Origin: an uncultured Flavobacteriales bacterium
Lineage (GTDB): Bacteria; Bacteroidota; Bacteroidia; Flavobacteriales; Flavobacteriaceae
DNA length: 36,874 nucleotides
Assembly: GCA_913031385.1 (NCBI GenBank)
Contig: CAJWCT010000006.1
Location: 1 to 36,874 of the forward strand
Direction: 5' to 3'
This document shows, in pieces, positions 27,750 through 36,874 of the stretch (positions within the stretch are counted from its first letter, which is position 1; each line of letters opens with the position of its first letter). The notes beneath the pieces are model-generated. The model did not search any database and had not been told where the DNA came from. It was given only the letters and a program-made list of their open reading frames with translations. The position numbers and the translations under genes were made by a program.

Positions 27750-30155
27750 TTACATACTATAATTAATAGCAAATATGAAATTTATTCCAGGAGCTGAAAT
27801 TCCAGATGAATATGGCCTATATAACTTATTTGTAAGATTTTCTATACTAGCAACAATTGAAATATTATCAGAAATTATATAGTTTGATCTTAAGTTTACC
27901 GTATACCATGCTGGGGAATACGGATTCCCATTGCTGTCTATAGCATACAGATACGGTTTATCAATTTCAGATTGTGCTAATTTATAAAATGGAATCTTTG
28001 AATTATAATTAATAAAGCCATCTATAACAATTTTTTTGCTGGTATATACTAAATGGAGACTAGCAAATTGAGGGGGTACATGCCTAATGGGCATTGAAAT
28101 TGTATAATCATCCTTCTGTTTACCATCGATAAAATTATATTGAGCAACTGCCTTTAATTTTGTAGTTAATTGAGCAGTTAAGCCTATTTCAATTCCATAA
28201 ATGCTAGACCTTGACCCATTTTGAATTGCCTGAACATTGCTCAATTCCCCATCATACATGATTTGAGTAATTCCATCTTCTAATTCAAAATCTGCTCTTA
28301 TTAAACTATTATATAGATAAGTAAAATATGTAGAGAAGTCAAAGTTAATTTTGTCAAAAGTAATAGAGCCTCCTAAATCAACTCCTAAAGATCTTTCAGG
28401 TCTTAAATCAGGATTAGGAACCACAACAGATCCAGGCTCAGAATCAAAAATTTTAGCAACATCATCAAGATTAGGAGCTCTAAAAGCAGTATTCAAATTG
28501 AATTTCCATCTATAATTTTCATTTTGAATCCAACTTATCCCAACACCTCCAACCAATGCTCCAGTACTAACATCCGCATTTGAAAATGGTAAATCAAAAA
28601 ATTGATTATTTTCTGACAAATCAGCTTTAATTGATATATGACTATATCTTAGCCCAGACTGAAAAATAATATTTTCTTTTAGCCTATGCTTATAGTTTAA
28701 ATATGTTGCTGTTGATTGCCAAGTAGAATTATCTGGATATCTACTAGCATTTTCATAGATGATAAGTTCATCTACATTCAGCAAACGAGATTTAGAGTTT
28801 ATTTTATTATTTAGATACTCTACACCATAGGATATGCTTGAATTATTAGAAATAGATTTGATAAAGTCTAAGTTTATTGAAAAAATATTTACTTTTTCAT
28901 CCCTAATGCTCTTTATAATATCATAAGTTTTTCTGCTATTCCTACTTTCATTGAATCTTTGATACGCTGTAGTAAATTTAGCTCTATCAAATAGCTTTGA
29001 ATTTTGGGTATCTATAGAAATTTGACTATTTATTAATAGCCACTCCTGCGGACCATAATACCATTCGCTGTAGTATAAATCATTTTGGTTATTATACCTA
29101 ATCAGCCTGTCATACCTTGGTATATCGGATGTTGAAGAATAATGAATTCCAAGATCAGCAGTAATATTATTATTTGGCCTAAATAATACCTTCTGCATAA
29201 AATTAAACTGGGAATATTGTGTGTATTTTTGAACTCTAGGATTTGAGTTTTGAATAATTGAGTCAAGTCCATTTACAATATCAACATATTCTGGTCTTAA
29301 ATAATCAGATAAGCCATGTTTCCCCATTGTTAAATCATCAAAATCATTTCGTGAAAAACTAGTTAAAAGTGCCCATTTTTTAAAACCTATATTTATATCA
29401 AAATGTCCTGTTTTTTCATTATTTGTAGACGCACTACGTAAAGTAGAATTAATTAATATTAATGGGGTTTGAGTTTCTGAAAATTTAGGTTTTTTGGTAT
29501 AAAAATTCATTGCTCCTCCAATAGCATCACTTCCATACATAACGGAACTAGATCCCATAATAATTTCAGTATTTTCTATAGAGAATGGATCAATTGAAAT
29601 TACATTATGAATATTTCCTGCTCTATAAATCGCATTGTTTAATCTTACTCCATCAACTGATAATACTAAACGATTCGTAGACACGCCTCTAATTATTGGG
29701 CTGCCGCCGCCCATTTGACTTTTTTGAATATAAATATGGCCACTTATATTCAATAGATCAGCACTTGTTTGAGGATTGCTTATAGTAATCCCTTGTTTAT
29801 TTATTTGAAGTATCCTTTGCGGTATTTCCTTAATATCTTGGGCAAATCTTGAAGCAGAAATTATAATTTGATCTAAAGATTGTGCATTCATTGATAACAA
29901 TACCACATTTTCAATCAACTGCTTTTCAATTGATCTTGTTTTATAAGACAAGTGCTTAAAAATAACTAATTCATCATTATCAAAAGAATCTAGTAGAGCT
30001 TTACCATCAAAATCAGAAAAAATATTATTTCCAGCATCACTATACACAGCCACCCCAACAATAGGTTGCATCGTTTCTGAATCCAAGAGAAAAATTTCTT
30101 GAGAATAGTTTATTATACTACAGAAGAAGAATACTATATATGTAATTTTTTTCAA
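27750..30155 (-). CDS. TonB-dependent receptor, possibly heme/hemoglobin-receptor-like
   Basis: 801 aa; N-terminal CarboxypepD_reg-like domain, plug GGGSPIIRGVSTNRLVLSVDGVRLNNAIYRAGNIHNVISIDPFSIENTEIIMGSSSVMYGSDAIGGAMNFYTKKP. Substrate not determinable. Confidence 0.88.
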   Translation of the reverse strand: MKKITYIVFFFCSIINYSQEIFLLDSETMQPIVGVAVYSDAGNNIFSDFDGKALLDSFDNDELVIFKHLSYKTRSIEKQLIENVVLLSMNAQSLDQIIISASRFAQDIKEIPQRILQINKQGITISNPQTSADLLNISGHIYIQKSQMGGGSPIIRGVSTNRLVLSVDGVRLNNAIYRAGNIHNVISIDPFSIENTEIIMGSSSVMYGSDAIGGAMNFYTKKPKFSETQTPLILINSTLRSASTNNEKTGHFDINIGFKKWALLTSFSRNDFDDLTMGKHGLSDYLRPEYVDIVNGLDSIIQNSNPRVQKYTQYSQFNFMQKVLFRPNNNITADLGIHYSSTSDIPRYDRLIRYNNQNDLYYSEWYYGPQEWLLINSQISIDTQNSKLFDRAKFTTAYQRFNESRNSRKTYDIIKSIRDEKVNIFSINLDFIKSISNNSSISYGVEYLNNKINSKSRLLNVDELIIYENASRYPDNSTWQSTATYLNYKHRLKENIIFQSGLRYSHISIKADLSENNQFFDLPFSNADVSTGALVGGVGISWIQNENYRWKFNLNTAFRAPNLDDVAKIFDSEPGSVVVPNPDLRPERSLGVDLGGSITFDKINFDFSTYFTYLYNSLIRADFELEDGITQIMYDGELSNVQAIQNGSRSSIYGIEIGLTAQLTTKLKAVAQYNFIDGKQKDDYTISMPIRHVPPQFASLHLVYTSKKIVIDGFINYNSKIPFYKLAQSEIDKPYLYAIDSNGNPYSPAWYTVNLRSNYIISDNISIVASIENLTNKLYRPYSSGISAPGINFIFAINYSM

Positions 30156-30157
30156 TA

Positions 30158-30877
30158 CTAACTAAATATGTTTTTGACTATTTCTAATGACTTAATTGGT
30201 TTAAAATTATTAATATGCAATTTATAATAGGTTAAAATAATATTTATAATCTCCATCTTATCTTTAGAATTTAAAGTTGGTAAAGGATTACTATCAAATT
30301 TTATGCCTAAAATTTGATTAAATAAATTTAAACTATCTCCAGTAATTGAATATTCGCTAGTTTTTGATTTTTCATATGATCCCCCTTCAAGATTAAAATA
30401 TTTGAAATTATTATTTAATATATCTGGATAAAACCCTAAATATCTTGTTAATTCAATCAAGAAAATCATATGAAAATAAGGATTGGATTTATTCATATCA
30501 TGCCAAATTAAAGATTGCTCTATATAATTGTATAATTGTATTTCTCTTTTTTGATACGTAATAACATTTGATAGTACTTCAGATAACAACATTATTACTG
30601 ATATCTTTACTAAATCTGTATGAGAAGACGTATAGTTATGTTTTAGCTCAATATCTTTAATGTATTGTAAATCTCTTTTTGAATTATAATTGAACTGGAT
30701 TTCTAGGATACTTAACTCTTGAAAATAAACATATTTAATTTTATTTTTTTTTGAATTTTGGCCCCCTTTTACAATGAAACTGATGGCGCCATATTCTTTA
30801 GTAAAAAATTTTACTATTATGTCATTATCCTTATATCTAATTTTAGACAAAACAATTGCTGATGTTGATGTAACCAT
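30158..30877 (-). CDS. recO: DNA repair protein RecO
   Basis: 239 aa; N-terminal OB-fold STSAIVLSKIRYKDNDIIVKFFTKEYGAISFIVKGGQNSKKNK and helical C-terminus; synteny with the porZ-like gene. Confidence 0.9.
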   Translation of the reverse strand: MVTSTSAIVLSKIRYKDNDIIVKFFTKEYGAISFIVKGGQNSKKNKIKYVYFQELSILEIQFNYNSKRDLQYIKDIELKHNYTSSHTDLVKISVIMLLSEVLSNVITYQKREIQLYNYIEQSLIWHDMNKSNPYFHMIFLIELTRYLGFYPDILNNNFKYFNLEGGSYEKSKTSEYSITGDSLNLFNQILGIKFDSNPLPTLNSKDKMEIINIILTYYKLHINNFKPIKSLEIVKNIFS

Positions 30878-33243
30878 TATCTAATAATCATAATTTTTAA
30901 AATCTTAGTTTCATAGGTCTCCAATTCCGACAACATTACAATATATACGCCAGATGACACTGATTTACCTGCTAAGTTCTCCCCATTCCAAAAAGCAGTT
31001 CCTCCATCAATCTCTAGGTTAAAATTATTATATCTTGAATTTATGTTGGATTGTGCTTCAGCAACTAAATTTCCTTCAATATCGGTAATTTTTATATTTA
31101 CATTCTCAGTAATTCCCTTAATTTTTATTTTCTCATTCTTCATGTTGAATGATGGCCTAACAGGATTTGGGAAAACATAAGCATTCTCAAAATTCGATTC
31201 TGTTGCAGATCCTCCAGTATTGTAGCTTACTAAACCTTTGTCAGTCCCTATATAAACTATTCCATTATTCTGATCAATTGAAATGTCATTTATATTATTT
31301 GATGGAATAGGTGAATTGTTTTTCGTAAAATGATGAATTGTTTGCTGGCCATTCTGAGAAAAATAAAAAATTCCTGATCCTATTGTGCCAACCCACTTAT
31401 TATTTGCTCCATCCACTTCTATATCAGAAATAAATTGTTGTTCTAATAACTCCTTTGGTATACCGTCTTCCAATATTACAATAGGCTGCGTAATTACATT
31501 ACTCTCAAAAAAATTAGTTGTATTATAAAGAACTCTTAATCCTTCAACTGTCCCAATCCAAAGATGATTATTCTTATCTACTGCTAAACTTCTTACATAA
31601 GGGGATGGCAAATTAGATTGCTCCAAATCAAATATTTTTTTTAATAATGGTGATCCCGAATTTTCATTGAATCCTATTAATCCTGATCTTAATCCTCCAA
31701 TCCATTTATTACCTAATTGACCTATTTCAATATCACTAAATCCCAATTCATCATTTAATCCATCAGGAATTATCTCAGTAAAATCATAACTTCTCCATTG
31801 CCCTGAATTAGAATCATATGACTTTAAAGGATTGTCAACTCTTGAATTCAAAATCCACAAGACTCCTGAATCATCAAATTCAGTGTCAGATATTCGAACA
31901 CTAGTGTAATTAGGGTCAGATATATCTATTGATTCTAGTGGACTATTGATATCATCTAGCAAATTGATTGTCTCACCATCAATAATTTCCAATAATCCCC
32001 CATGAAATGAGCTAATAAAAACATGATTATTGTTAAATGGATCTATTGATATACTATTTAAGTTTACTGAATTTGAAGGTAAACTATCATAAACTATATT
32101 GTTCCAATTTGAATTATAATTACTTATTCCCTTATATTTTAGGGGGTGAGGATTATAGTATAAACTATATTCACCAAATGTAACCCATAAGTCATTATTA
32201 AAATTTTCTGTTGAAAAAATATTGTTATCTAATGGCCCTTCTGGATATATAGAAGTATAATTATCAATGTTATTAGAATTTAGTTTTAATATTCCTGTAT
32301 CCTCTGTTGCTATATATATATTATTTGAATCAAATAATGCAGAATTAAAATTTGTTTGAAAATTAGAACTAATTATTGGAGTATTTATAATATTGAAATT
32401 AATGTCATATATCGATGTATTGTTATGCGTTGTAATAATAAAGCTCTCAGATATATACCTAATATCCTTAATAATTTCATTAGAAGTAAATAATTCGGAA
32501 ATATTTCCATTTTCTATATTATATATTTTATTCTGATCTGAAAAATAAATCGAATTTTCAGCAGAAAAAATAGAATAAAAACTTCCTGATGTAACCTCAC
32601 TCCAATTATTAAAATCAATTAAATTAGAAGAAAATAATGCTCTTTTTATCCCCTCAAAATTCTTGCATGCTGCATAAATATATTCCCCTAAAACTGTCGT
32701 CTCAGCAACGCTAATTTGTGCTCCGCTAGTACCTATAAAGAAGGTGTCTCCAAATTCTAAACTATCTAAATTGAAAACTGAAATTCCATAATTAGTAGAG
32801 ATGTATGTATGCTGATCAAACTCATTAAAATTATTTATTCTCTTATTATCTGGAGATATAGTAGTCTTGTCAATAATGTCATAAATACTAAAAATATTGC
32901 TTGTATTAAAATCAATGACTTGAATAAGTCCATTAACAAAACCGGCAATTAGTTTATTGTGATTTGAACTAAAATAAATTGAGGAAATAGTTTCTCCGGC
33001 TAAACCTTCTTTTGTTGTAATTTTAGTCAGTTCAGAAGTCTGAGTATTATATATAAATATAGAATTATCTGATGAAGCATATATATACGGCCCATTGGAT
33101 TCTAGATCATTAACATTATAATAAGAAAAATGAGTTTCCCAAAGAGAATTTACTTCCTGGGCAGTTGAATTAAAAAGATTCAAAAATATAATAAAATATA
33201 TGAAACACTTATACATAAAAATATTTAAAATATATATTCTCAT
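30877..33243 (-). CDS. porZ: PorZ-like T9SS-associated beta-propeller protein with C-terminal sorting domain
   Basis: 788 aa with signal peptide; two-component-regulator-type propeller repeats (NHLWIGTVEGLRVLYN, NKWVGTIGSGIFYF, GIVYIGTDKGLVSYN); T9SS-like C-terminal domain (AYVFPNPVRPSF...GVYIVMLSELETYETKILKIMIIR); adjacent to recO. Confidence 0.8.
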   Translation of the reverse strand: MRIYILNIFMYKCFIYFIIFLNLFNSTAQEVNSLWETHFSYYNVNDLESNGPYIYASSDNSIFIYNTQTSELTKITTKEGLAGETISSIYFSSNHNKLIAGFVNGLIQVIDFNTSNIFSIYDIIDKTTISPDNKRINNFNEFDQHTYISTNYGISVFNLDSLEFGDTFFIGTSGAQISVAETTVLGEYIYAACKNFEGIKRALFSSNLIDFNNWSEVTSGSFYSIFSAENSIYFSDQNKIYNIENGNISELFTSNEIIKDIRYISESFIITTHNNTSIYDINFNIINTPIISSNFQTNFNSALFDSNNIYIATEDTGILKLNSNNIDNYTSIYPEGPLDNNIFSTENFNNDLWVTFGEYSLYYNPHPLKYKGISNYNSNWNNIVYDSLPSNSVNLNSISIDPFNNNHVFISSFHGGLLEIIDGETINLLDDINSPLESIDISDPNYTSVRISDTEFDDSGVLWILNSRVDNPLKSYDSNSGQWRSYDFTEIIPDGLNDELGFSDIEIGQLGNKWIGGLRSGLIGFNENSGSPLLKKIFDLEQSNLPSPYVRSLAVDKNNHLWIGTVEGLRVLYNTTNFFESNVITQPIVILEDGIPKELLEQQFISDIEVDGANNKWVGTIGSGIFYFSQNGQQTIHHFTKNNSPIPSNNINDISIDQNNGIVYIGTDKGLVSYNTGGSATESNFENAYVFPNPVRPSFNMKNEKIKIKGITENVNIKITDIEGNLVAEAQSNINSRYNNFNLEIDGGTAFWNGENLAGKSVSSGVYIVMLSELETYETKILKIMIIR

Positions 33244-33286
33244 GTACTAAACGAAAAATATATCACTATAATATATTTAAATTGAA

Positions 33287-34630
33287 TTAAACTATGCCTT
33301 GAGCTAACATAGCATCTGCAACTTTAACAAATCCTGCAATATTAGCCCCTTTAACATAATCAATATAACCATCGTCTTGCTTGCCATATTCTATACAAGA
33401 ATTATGAATATTAAGCATTATATCTTTTAGTTTTTCATCAACTTCTTCTCTAGACCAATGGGATCTTAAAGAATTTTGCGTCATTTCTAACCCTGAAGTA
33501 GCAACACCTCCTGCATTTGATGCTTTTCCTGGAGCAAATAATATTTTTGATTTATGAAAAACTGATATTGCGTCTTTAGTAGAAGGCATATTAGCCCCTT
33601 CACTAACACAAAAACAGCCATTAGATACTAACTTTTTTGCATCATTTTCATCAAGCTCATTTTGAGTTGCACATGGCAAAGCAATATCACAAGGAGTAGA
33701 CCATGGCTTTTCTCCTTTATTAAACATAGATTTTGGATAGTTTTTTACATATTCACTAATTCTTCCCCTTTTGACATTTTTTAAATTCATTATATATTCT
33801 AGTTTCTTCATATCAATCCCATTGCTATCATAAATAAAGCCTGAAGAATCTGACATTGTTAAAACCTTCGCTCCTAAACTGATAGCCTTTTCAGCTGCAT
33901 ATTGGGCTACATTACCTGATCCGGAAATAACTACATTTTTATTTTTAAAACTATCCTTTTTTAATGACAACATGTTTTGTGCAAAATAAACAGTCCCATA
34001 GCCAGTTGCTTCTGGTCTAATTAAAGATCCTCCCCAAGTAACTCCTTTACCAGTTAAAACCCCTGTAAATTCATTATTTAATTTTTTATACATTCCATAT
34101 AAATAGCCTATTTCTCTGCTCCCTACTCCAATATCTCCTGCAGGGATATCAGTATTAGGGCCAATATGTCTACATAATTCTGTCATAAAAGCTTGACAGA
34201 ATCTCATTATCTCGTTTTCACTTTTACCCTTAGGATTAAAATCACTTCCTCCTTTTCCTCCACCCATCGGTAAAGTGGTTAGACTATTCTTAAATACTTG
34301 TTCAAAAGCAAGAAACTTAAGTATACTCATATTTACTGTTGGATGGAATCGCAATCCTCCTTTATACGGTCCAATTGCTGAATTCATTTGTATTCTGTAT
34401 CCTCGATTTACCTGTATTTCTCCATCATCATCAGCCCAGCATACTCTAAAACTTATAACTCTTTCTGGCTCACACATTCTTAACAGAATATTATTGCCAT
34501 GATAAATATCATTGTTGACAATGTATGGGATTACTGTTTCAGCTACTTCTTCTACAGCTTGCATAAATTCTAATTCATGCCCATTTCTTTGTCGTACTAA
34601 ATCTAGAAATGCTTCAATCTTTTGTTTCAT
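33287..34630 (-). CDS. gdhA: Glutamate dehydrogenase (probably NADP-specific, hexameric type)
   Basis: 447 aa; PYKGGLRFHPTVNMSILKFLAFEQVFKNSLTTLPMGGGKGGSDFNPKGKSENEIMRFCQAFM, VISGSGNVAQYAAEKAI. Confidence 0.95.
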   Translation of the reverse strand: MKQKIEAFLDLVRQRNGHELEFMQAVEEVAETVIPYIVNNDIYHGNNILLRMCEPERVISFRVCWADDDGEIQVNRGYRIQMNSAIGPYKGGLRFHPTVNMSILKFLAFEQVFKNSLTTLPMGGGKGGSDFNPKGKSENEIMRFCQAFMTELCRHIGPNTDIPAGDIGVGSREIGYLYGMYKKLNNEFTGVLTGKGVTWGGSLIRPEATGYGTVYFAQNMLSLKKDSFKNKNVVISGSGNVAQYAAEKAISLGAKVLTMSDSSGFIYDSNGIDMKKLEYIMNLKNVKRGRISEYVKNYPKSMFNKGEKPWSTPCDIALPCATQNELDENDAKKLVSNGCFCVSEGANMPSTKDAISVFHKSKILFAPGKASNAGGVATSGLEMTQNSLRSHWSREEVDEKLKDIMLNIHNSCIEYGKQDDGYIDYVKGANIAGFVKVADAMLAQGIV

Positions 34631-34742
34631 AATAACACTTTAAATTGAAAATAAAATCAATTATTATATAATTGGTAAAAATTTATAGTTAAAAATAGTA
34701 ATTTAATAAATACTCTGCTCATAAAATAGTAAAAATCAATTC

Positions 34743-35882
34743 CTAATTTATCGCCTGTCTTAAATCTTGAATTAAATCGTCAGAATCTTCAATTCCTACA
34801 CTTAATCTAATTAATGAATCAGATAATCCTGACTTTTCTCTCTCTTCTCTAGGTATGCTGGCGTGTGTCATTGATGCAGGATGGCAGCACAAAGATTCAA
34901 CACCTCCAAGAGATTCAGCTAGTGTAAAAATTTTAAGTCTTTCCAAAATTCTAAATACATCCCCGTTATTATTGTCCTTTACTTTAAAAGAAAGCATGCC
35001 TCCATAATCATCCATCTGCTTATTTGCAATATCATGATTCTTGTGAAAATCAAATCCTGGCCAATACACATGATCAACCCTTGCATTAGCATTTAAAAAG
35101 TCAGCAATTTTTTTTGTGTTTTCACAATGCCTTTGCATTCTAACATGCAATGTTTTTATTCCTCTAAGAACCAAGAAACTATCTTGTGGCCCACATATTG
35201 CTCCACTTGCATTTTGAATGAAGTACAATTTATCTGCCAATTCTTTATCATTTAGCATAATTGCTCCTAAAACTACATCACTATGTCCTCCTAGATATTT
35301 AGTTGCTGAATGCATTACTATATCAGCCCCTAAATCAATTGGTCTCTGTAAATAGGGAGTTGCAAAAGTATTGTCAACAGCTAAAAGAATATTATGCTTT
35401 TTGGCTATAGTAGATAGGGCTACTATATCAATAATGTTTAGCATTGGATTTGTTGGTGTTTCTGCCCATATTAATCTAGTATTTTTATTGATTAATTTTT
35501 CAATACTAATAATATCGTGCATACCTGCAAAATGAAATTTAATCCCATAAGTACTAAATATTTTTGTAAATAACCTATATGTCCCCCCATATAAATCATT
35601 GGTTGAAATAATCTCATCTCCAGGTTTTAATAATTTAATTATTGCATCAATAGCTGCTAGCCCTGAAGCAAAAGCCAATCCATAGTTTGCATTTTCTATA
35701 CTAGCAAAAGACCTTTCAAGTGCAGTTCTAGTAGGATTATGTGTTCTAGAATATTCATATCCTTTATGATTGCCAGGACTTGATTGAGCATATGTTGAAG
35801 TCTGGTAAATTGGAGGCATTACAGCGTTATAACTAGTATCTAGTGATTGTCCTCCATGGATAGTTTTAGTGTTAAATTTCAT
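34743..35882 (-). CDS. metB: PLP-dependent trans-sulfuration enzyme (cystathionine gamma-synthase/lyase family)
   Basis: 379 aa; YEYSRTHNPTRTALERSFASIENA, HSATKYLGGHSDVVLGA (PLP Lys), LAESLGGVESLCCHPASMTHASIP. Synthase vs lyase not resolvable by eye. Confidence 0.88.
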   Translation of the reverse strand: MKFNTKTIHGGQSLDTSYNAVMPPIYQTSTYAQSSPGNHKGYEYSRTHNPTRTALERSFASIENANYGLAFASGLAAIDAIIKLLKPGDEIISTNDLYGGTYRLFTKIFSTYGIKFHFAGMHDIISIEKLINKNTRLIWAETPTNPMLNIIDIVALSTIAKKHNILLAVDNTFATPYLQRPIDLGADIVMHSATKYLGGHSDVVLGAIMLNDKELADKLYFIQNASGAICGPQDSFLVLRGIKTLHVRMQRHCENTKKIADFLNANARVDHVYWPGFDFHKNHDIANKQMDDYGGMLSFKVKDNNNGDVFRILERLKIFTLAESLGGVESLCCHPASMTHASIPREEREKSGLSDSLIRLSVGIEDSDDLIQDLRQAIN

Positions 35883-35902
35883 ACAAGAAAGTATATCAAA
35901 AA

Positions 35903-35933
35903 CAAATGTAAACTATAATTAGCTCTATACAAA
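35903..35933 (-). promoter_or_regulatory. Bacteroidota-type promoter for the metB-like gene
   Basis: On the minus strand: TTTG (complement of CAAA 35930-35933), 19-nt spacer, TACATTTG (complement of CAAATGTA 35903-35910); ends about 20 nt upstream of the start codon. Confidence 0.7.
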
Positions 35934-35971
35934 ACTATGAATTATCTTTAAAATAATCTGTTTAAGATTTA

Positions 35972-36862
35972 ATGAATAAGAGAAATTTAGCACTAATTGC
36001 AGCACTAATTGCAACTTCAATATTTGGTTTTAATCACACTATTGCAAAAGAATTAATGCCAGATTTTATATCTCCAAGCGCATTGTTGTACGTAAGAGTT
36101 TTAGGAGCTACAATATTATTTTGGATTATTGGCTTATTCTTTCCAAATGAACATATTGAGAAAAAAGATCGTATGAGAATAGTATTATGTGCGCTATTTG
36201 GCATGAGTATAAATATGATAGCATCATTAAAAGGGTTGTCACTTTCAACACCAATCAACAGTGCAATTATTGTAACAACTTCTCCAATTATTATTTTTAT
36301 CATATCTATAGTGCTTATTAGGGAGAAAATACCTACACAAAAATATGTTGGAGTTACAATTGGTTTTTTAGGAACATTATTGCTTATCCTTTTTAATAAT
36401 AAAATTGTTGTGAATGCGCCAAACATAAAGCTTGGGAATATTATTCTATTTGCAAATAGTGTTTCATACGGACTATATTATGTTATGGTTAAACCTTTAA
36501 CTGAAAAATACAGTATGATAACATTGCTGAAATGGTTGTTTTTAATATCAATAATTATTAATGCCCCTATTTCATTTACAGAGTTCACCAATATTCAATG
36601 GCGAGAATTTGTTCCTTCTGCATTTATTAATTTATCATATGTAGTTATCTGTACAACATTTCTAGTATATCTGCTTAATATATATGCATTAAAAAACTTA
36701 AAGGCAACAACTGTAGGAATGTTCATTTATTTTCAACCAATTATTGCAATTATATATGCCATTTATGCAGGCTCTGACAGATTATCAATATTAAATATAA
36801 TTTCAGTGCTTATGGTTTTCTTAGGAGTTTATTTAGTTTCAAAAAAATCATTAAAACAATAA
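35972..36862 (+). CDS. EamA/DMT-superfamily transporter
   Basis: 296 aa, about 10 hydrophobic segments in two homologous halves; ALIATSIFGFNHTIAKELMPDFISPSALLYVRVLGAT and C-terminal EamA repeat. Confidence 0.88.
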   Translation: MNKRNLALIAALIATSIFGFNHTIAKELMPDFISPSALLYVRVLGATILFWIIGLFFPNEHIEKKDRMRIVLCALFGMSINMIASLKGLSLSTPINSAIIVTTSPIIIFIISIVLIREKIPTQKYVGVTIGFLGTLLLILFNNKIVVNAPNIKLGNIILFANSVSYGLYYVMVKPLTEKYSMITLLKWLFLISIIINAPISFTEFTNIQWREFVPSAFINLSYVVICTTFLVYLLNIYALKNLKATTVGMFIYFQPIIAIIYAIYAGSDRLSILNIISVLMVFLGVYLVSKKSLKQ

Positions 36863-36874
36863 TCGAATTCACTT

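Noticed and set aside
27748-27772. recX start at 27772 giving a 23-nt overlap with the TBDR
   Set aside because: An in-frame ATG at 27748 just past the TBDR stop gives a more typical RecX N-terminus and no overlap.
36034-36426. 130-aa minus-strand ORF opposite the EamA transporter
   Set aside because: Hydrophobic antisense shadow of a membrane-protein gene.

Overview
AT-rich chromosomal window that looks like a marine Flavobacteriia (Bacteroidota). The taxon is inferred from gene families, synteny and the TTTG-N19-TANNTTTG promoter style, not from a search. It is almost fully coding. I call 23 genes plus one 5'-truncated gene at the left edge, and see no rRNA, tRNA, CRISPR, transposon or prophage genes. 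Content: an endonuclease/exonuclease/phosphatase-family protein (partial); four TonB-dependent receptors (TBDRs), none with an adjacent SusD; a long minus-strand run panC / UPF0104-type flippase-like protein / esterase-like protein / ileS / DksA-TraR / uvrC / DUF3108 / M23 peptidase / cupin; a plus-strand run of glycogen-synthase-like half protein / DUF4270 / glmS / TBDR / SGNH-GDSL lipoprotein / atpD / atpC / TBDR; and a minus-strand run metB, gdhA, porZ-like, recO, TBDR, recX. Most of this is ordinary core chromosome, and I find no convincing defence or mobile system. The best second-look items are: (1) a stand-alone, motif-degenerate half glycogen synthase next to DUF4270 and glmS; (2) a TBDR + SGNH-hydrolase lipoprotein pair sharing an exact 14-nt A/T-rich leader; (3) an esterase-fold protein whose nucleophile motif appears lost; (4) an M23 peptidase with HxC in place of HxH. 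All functional ideas are inferences from reading the sequence.
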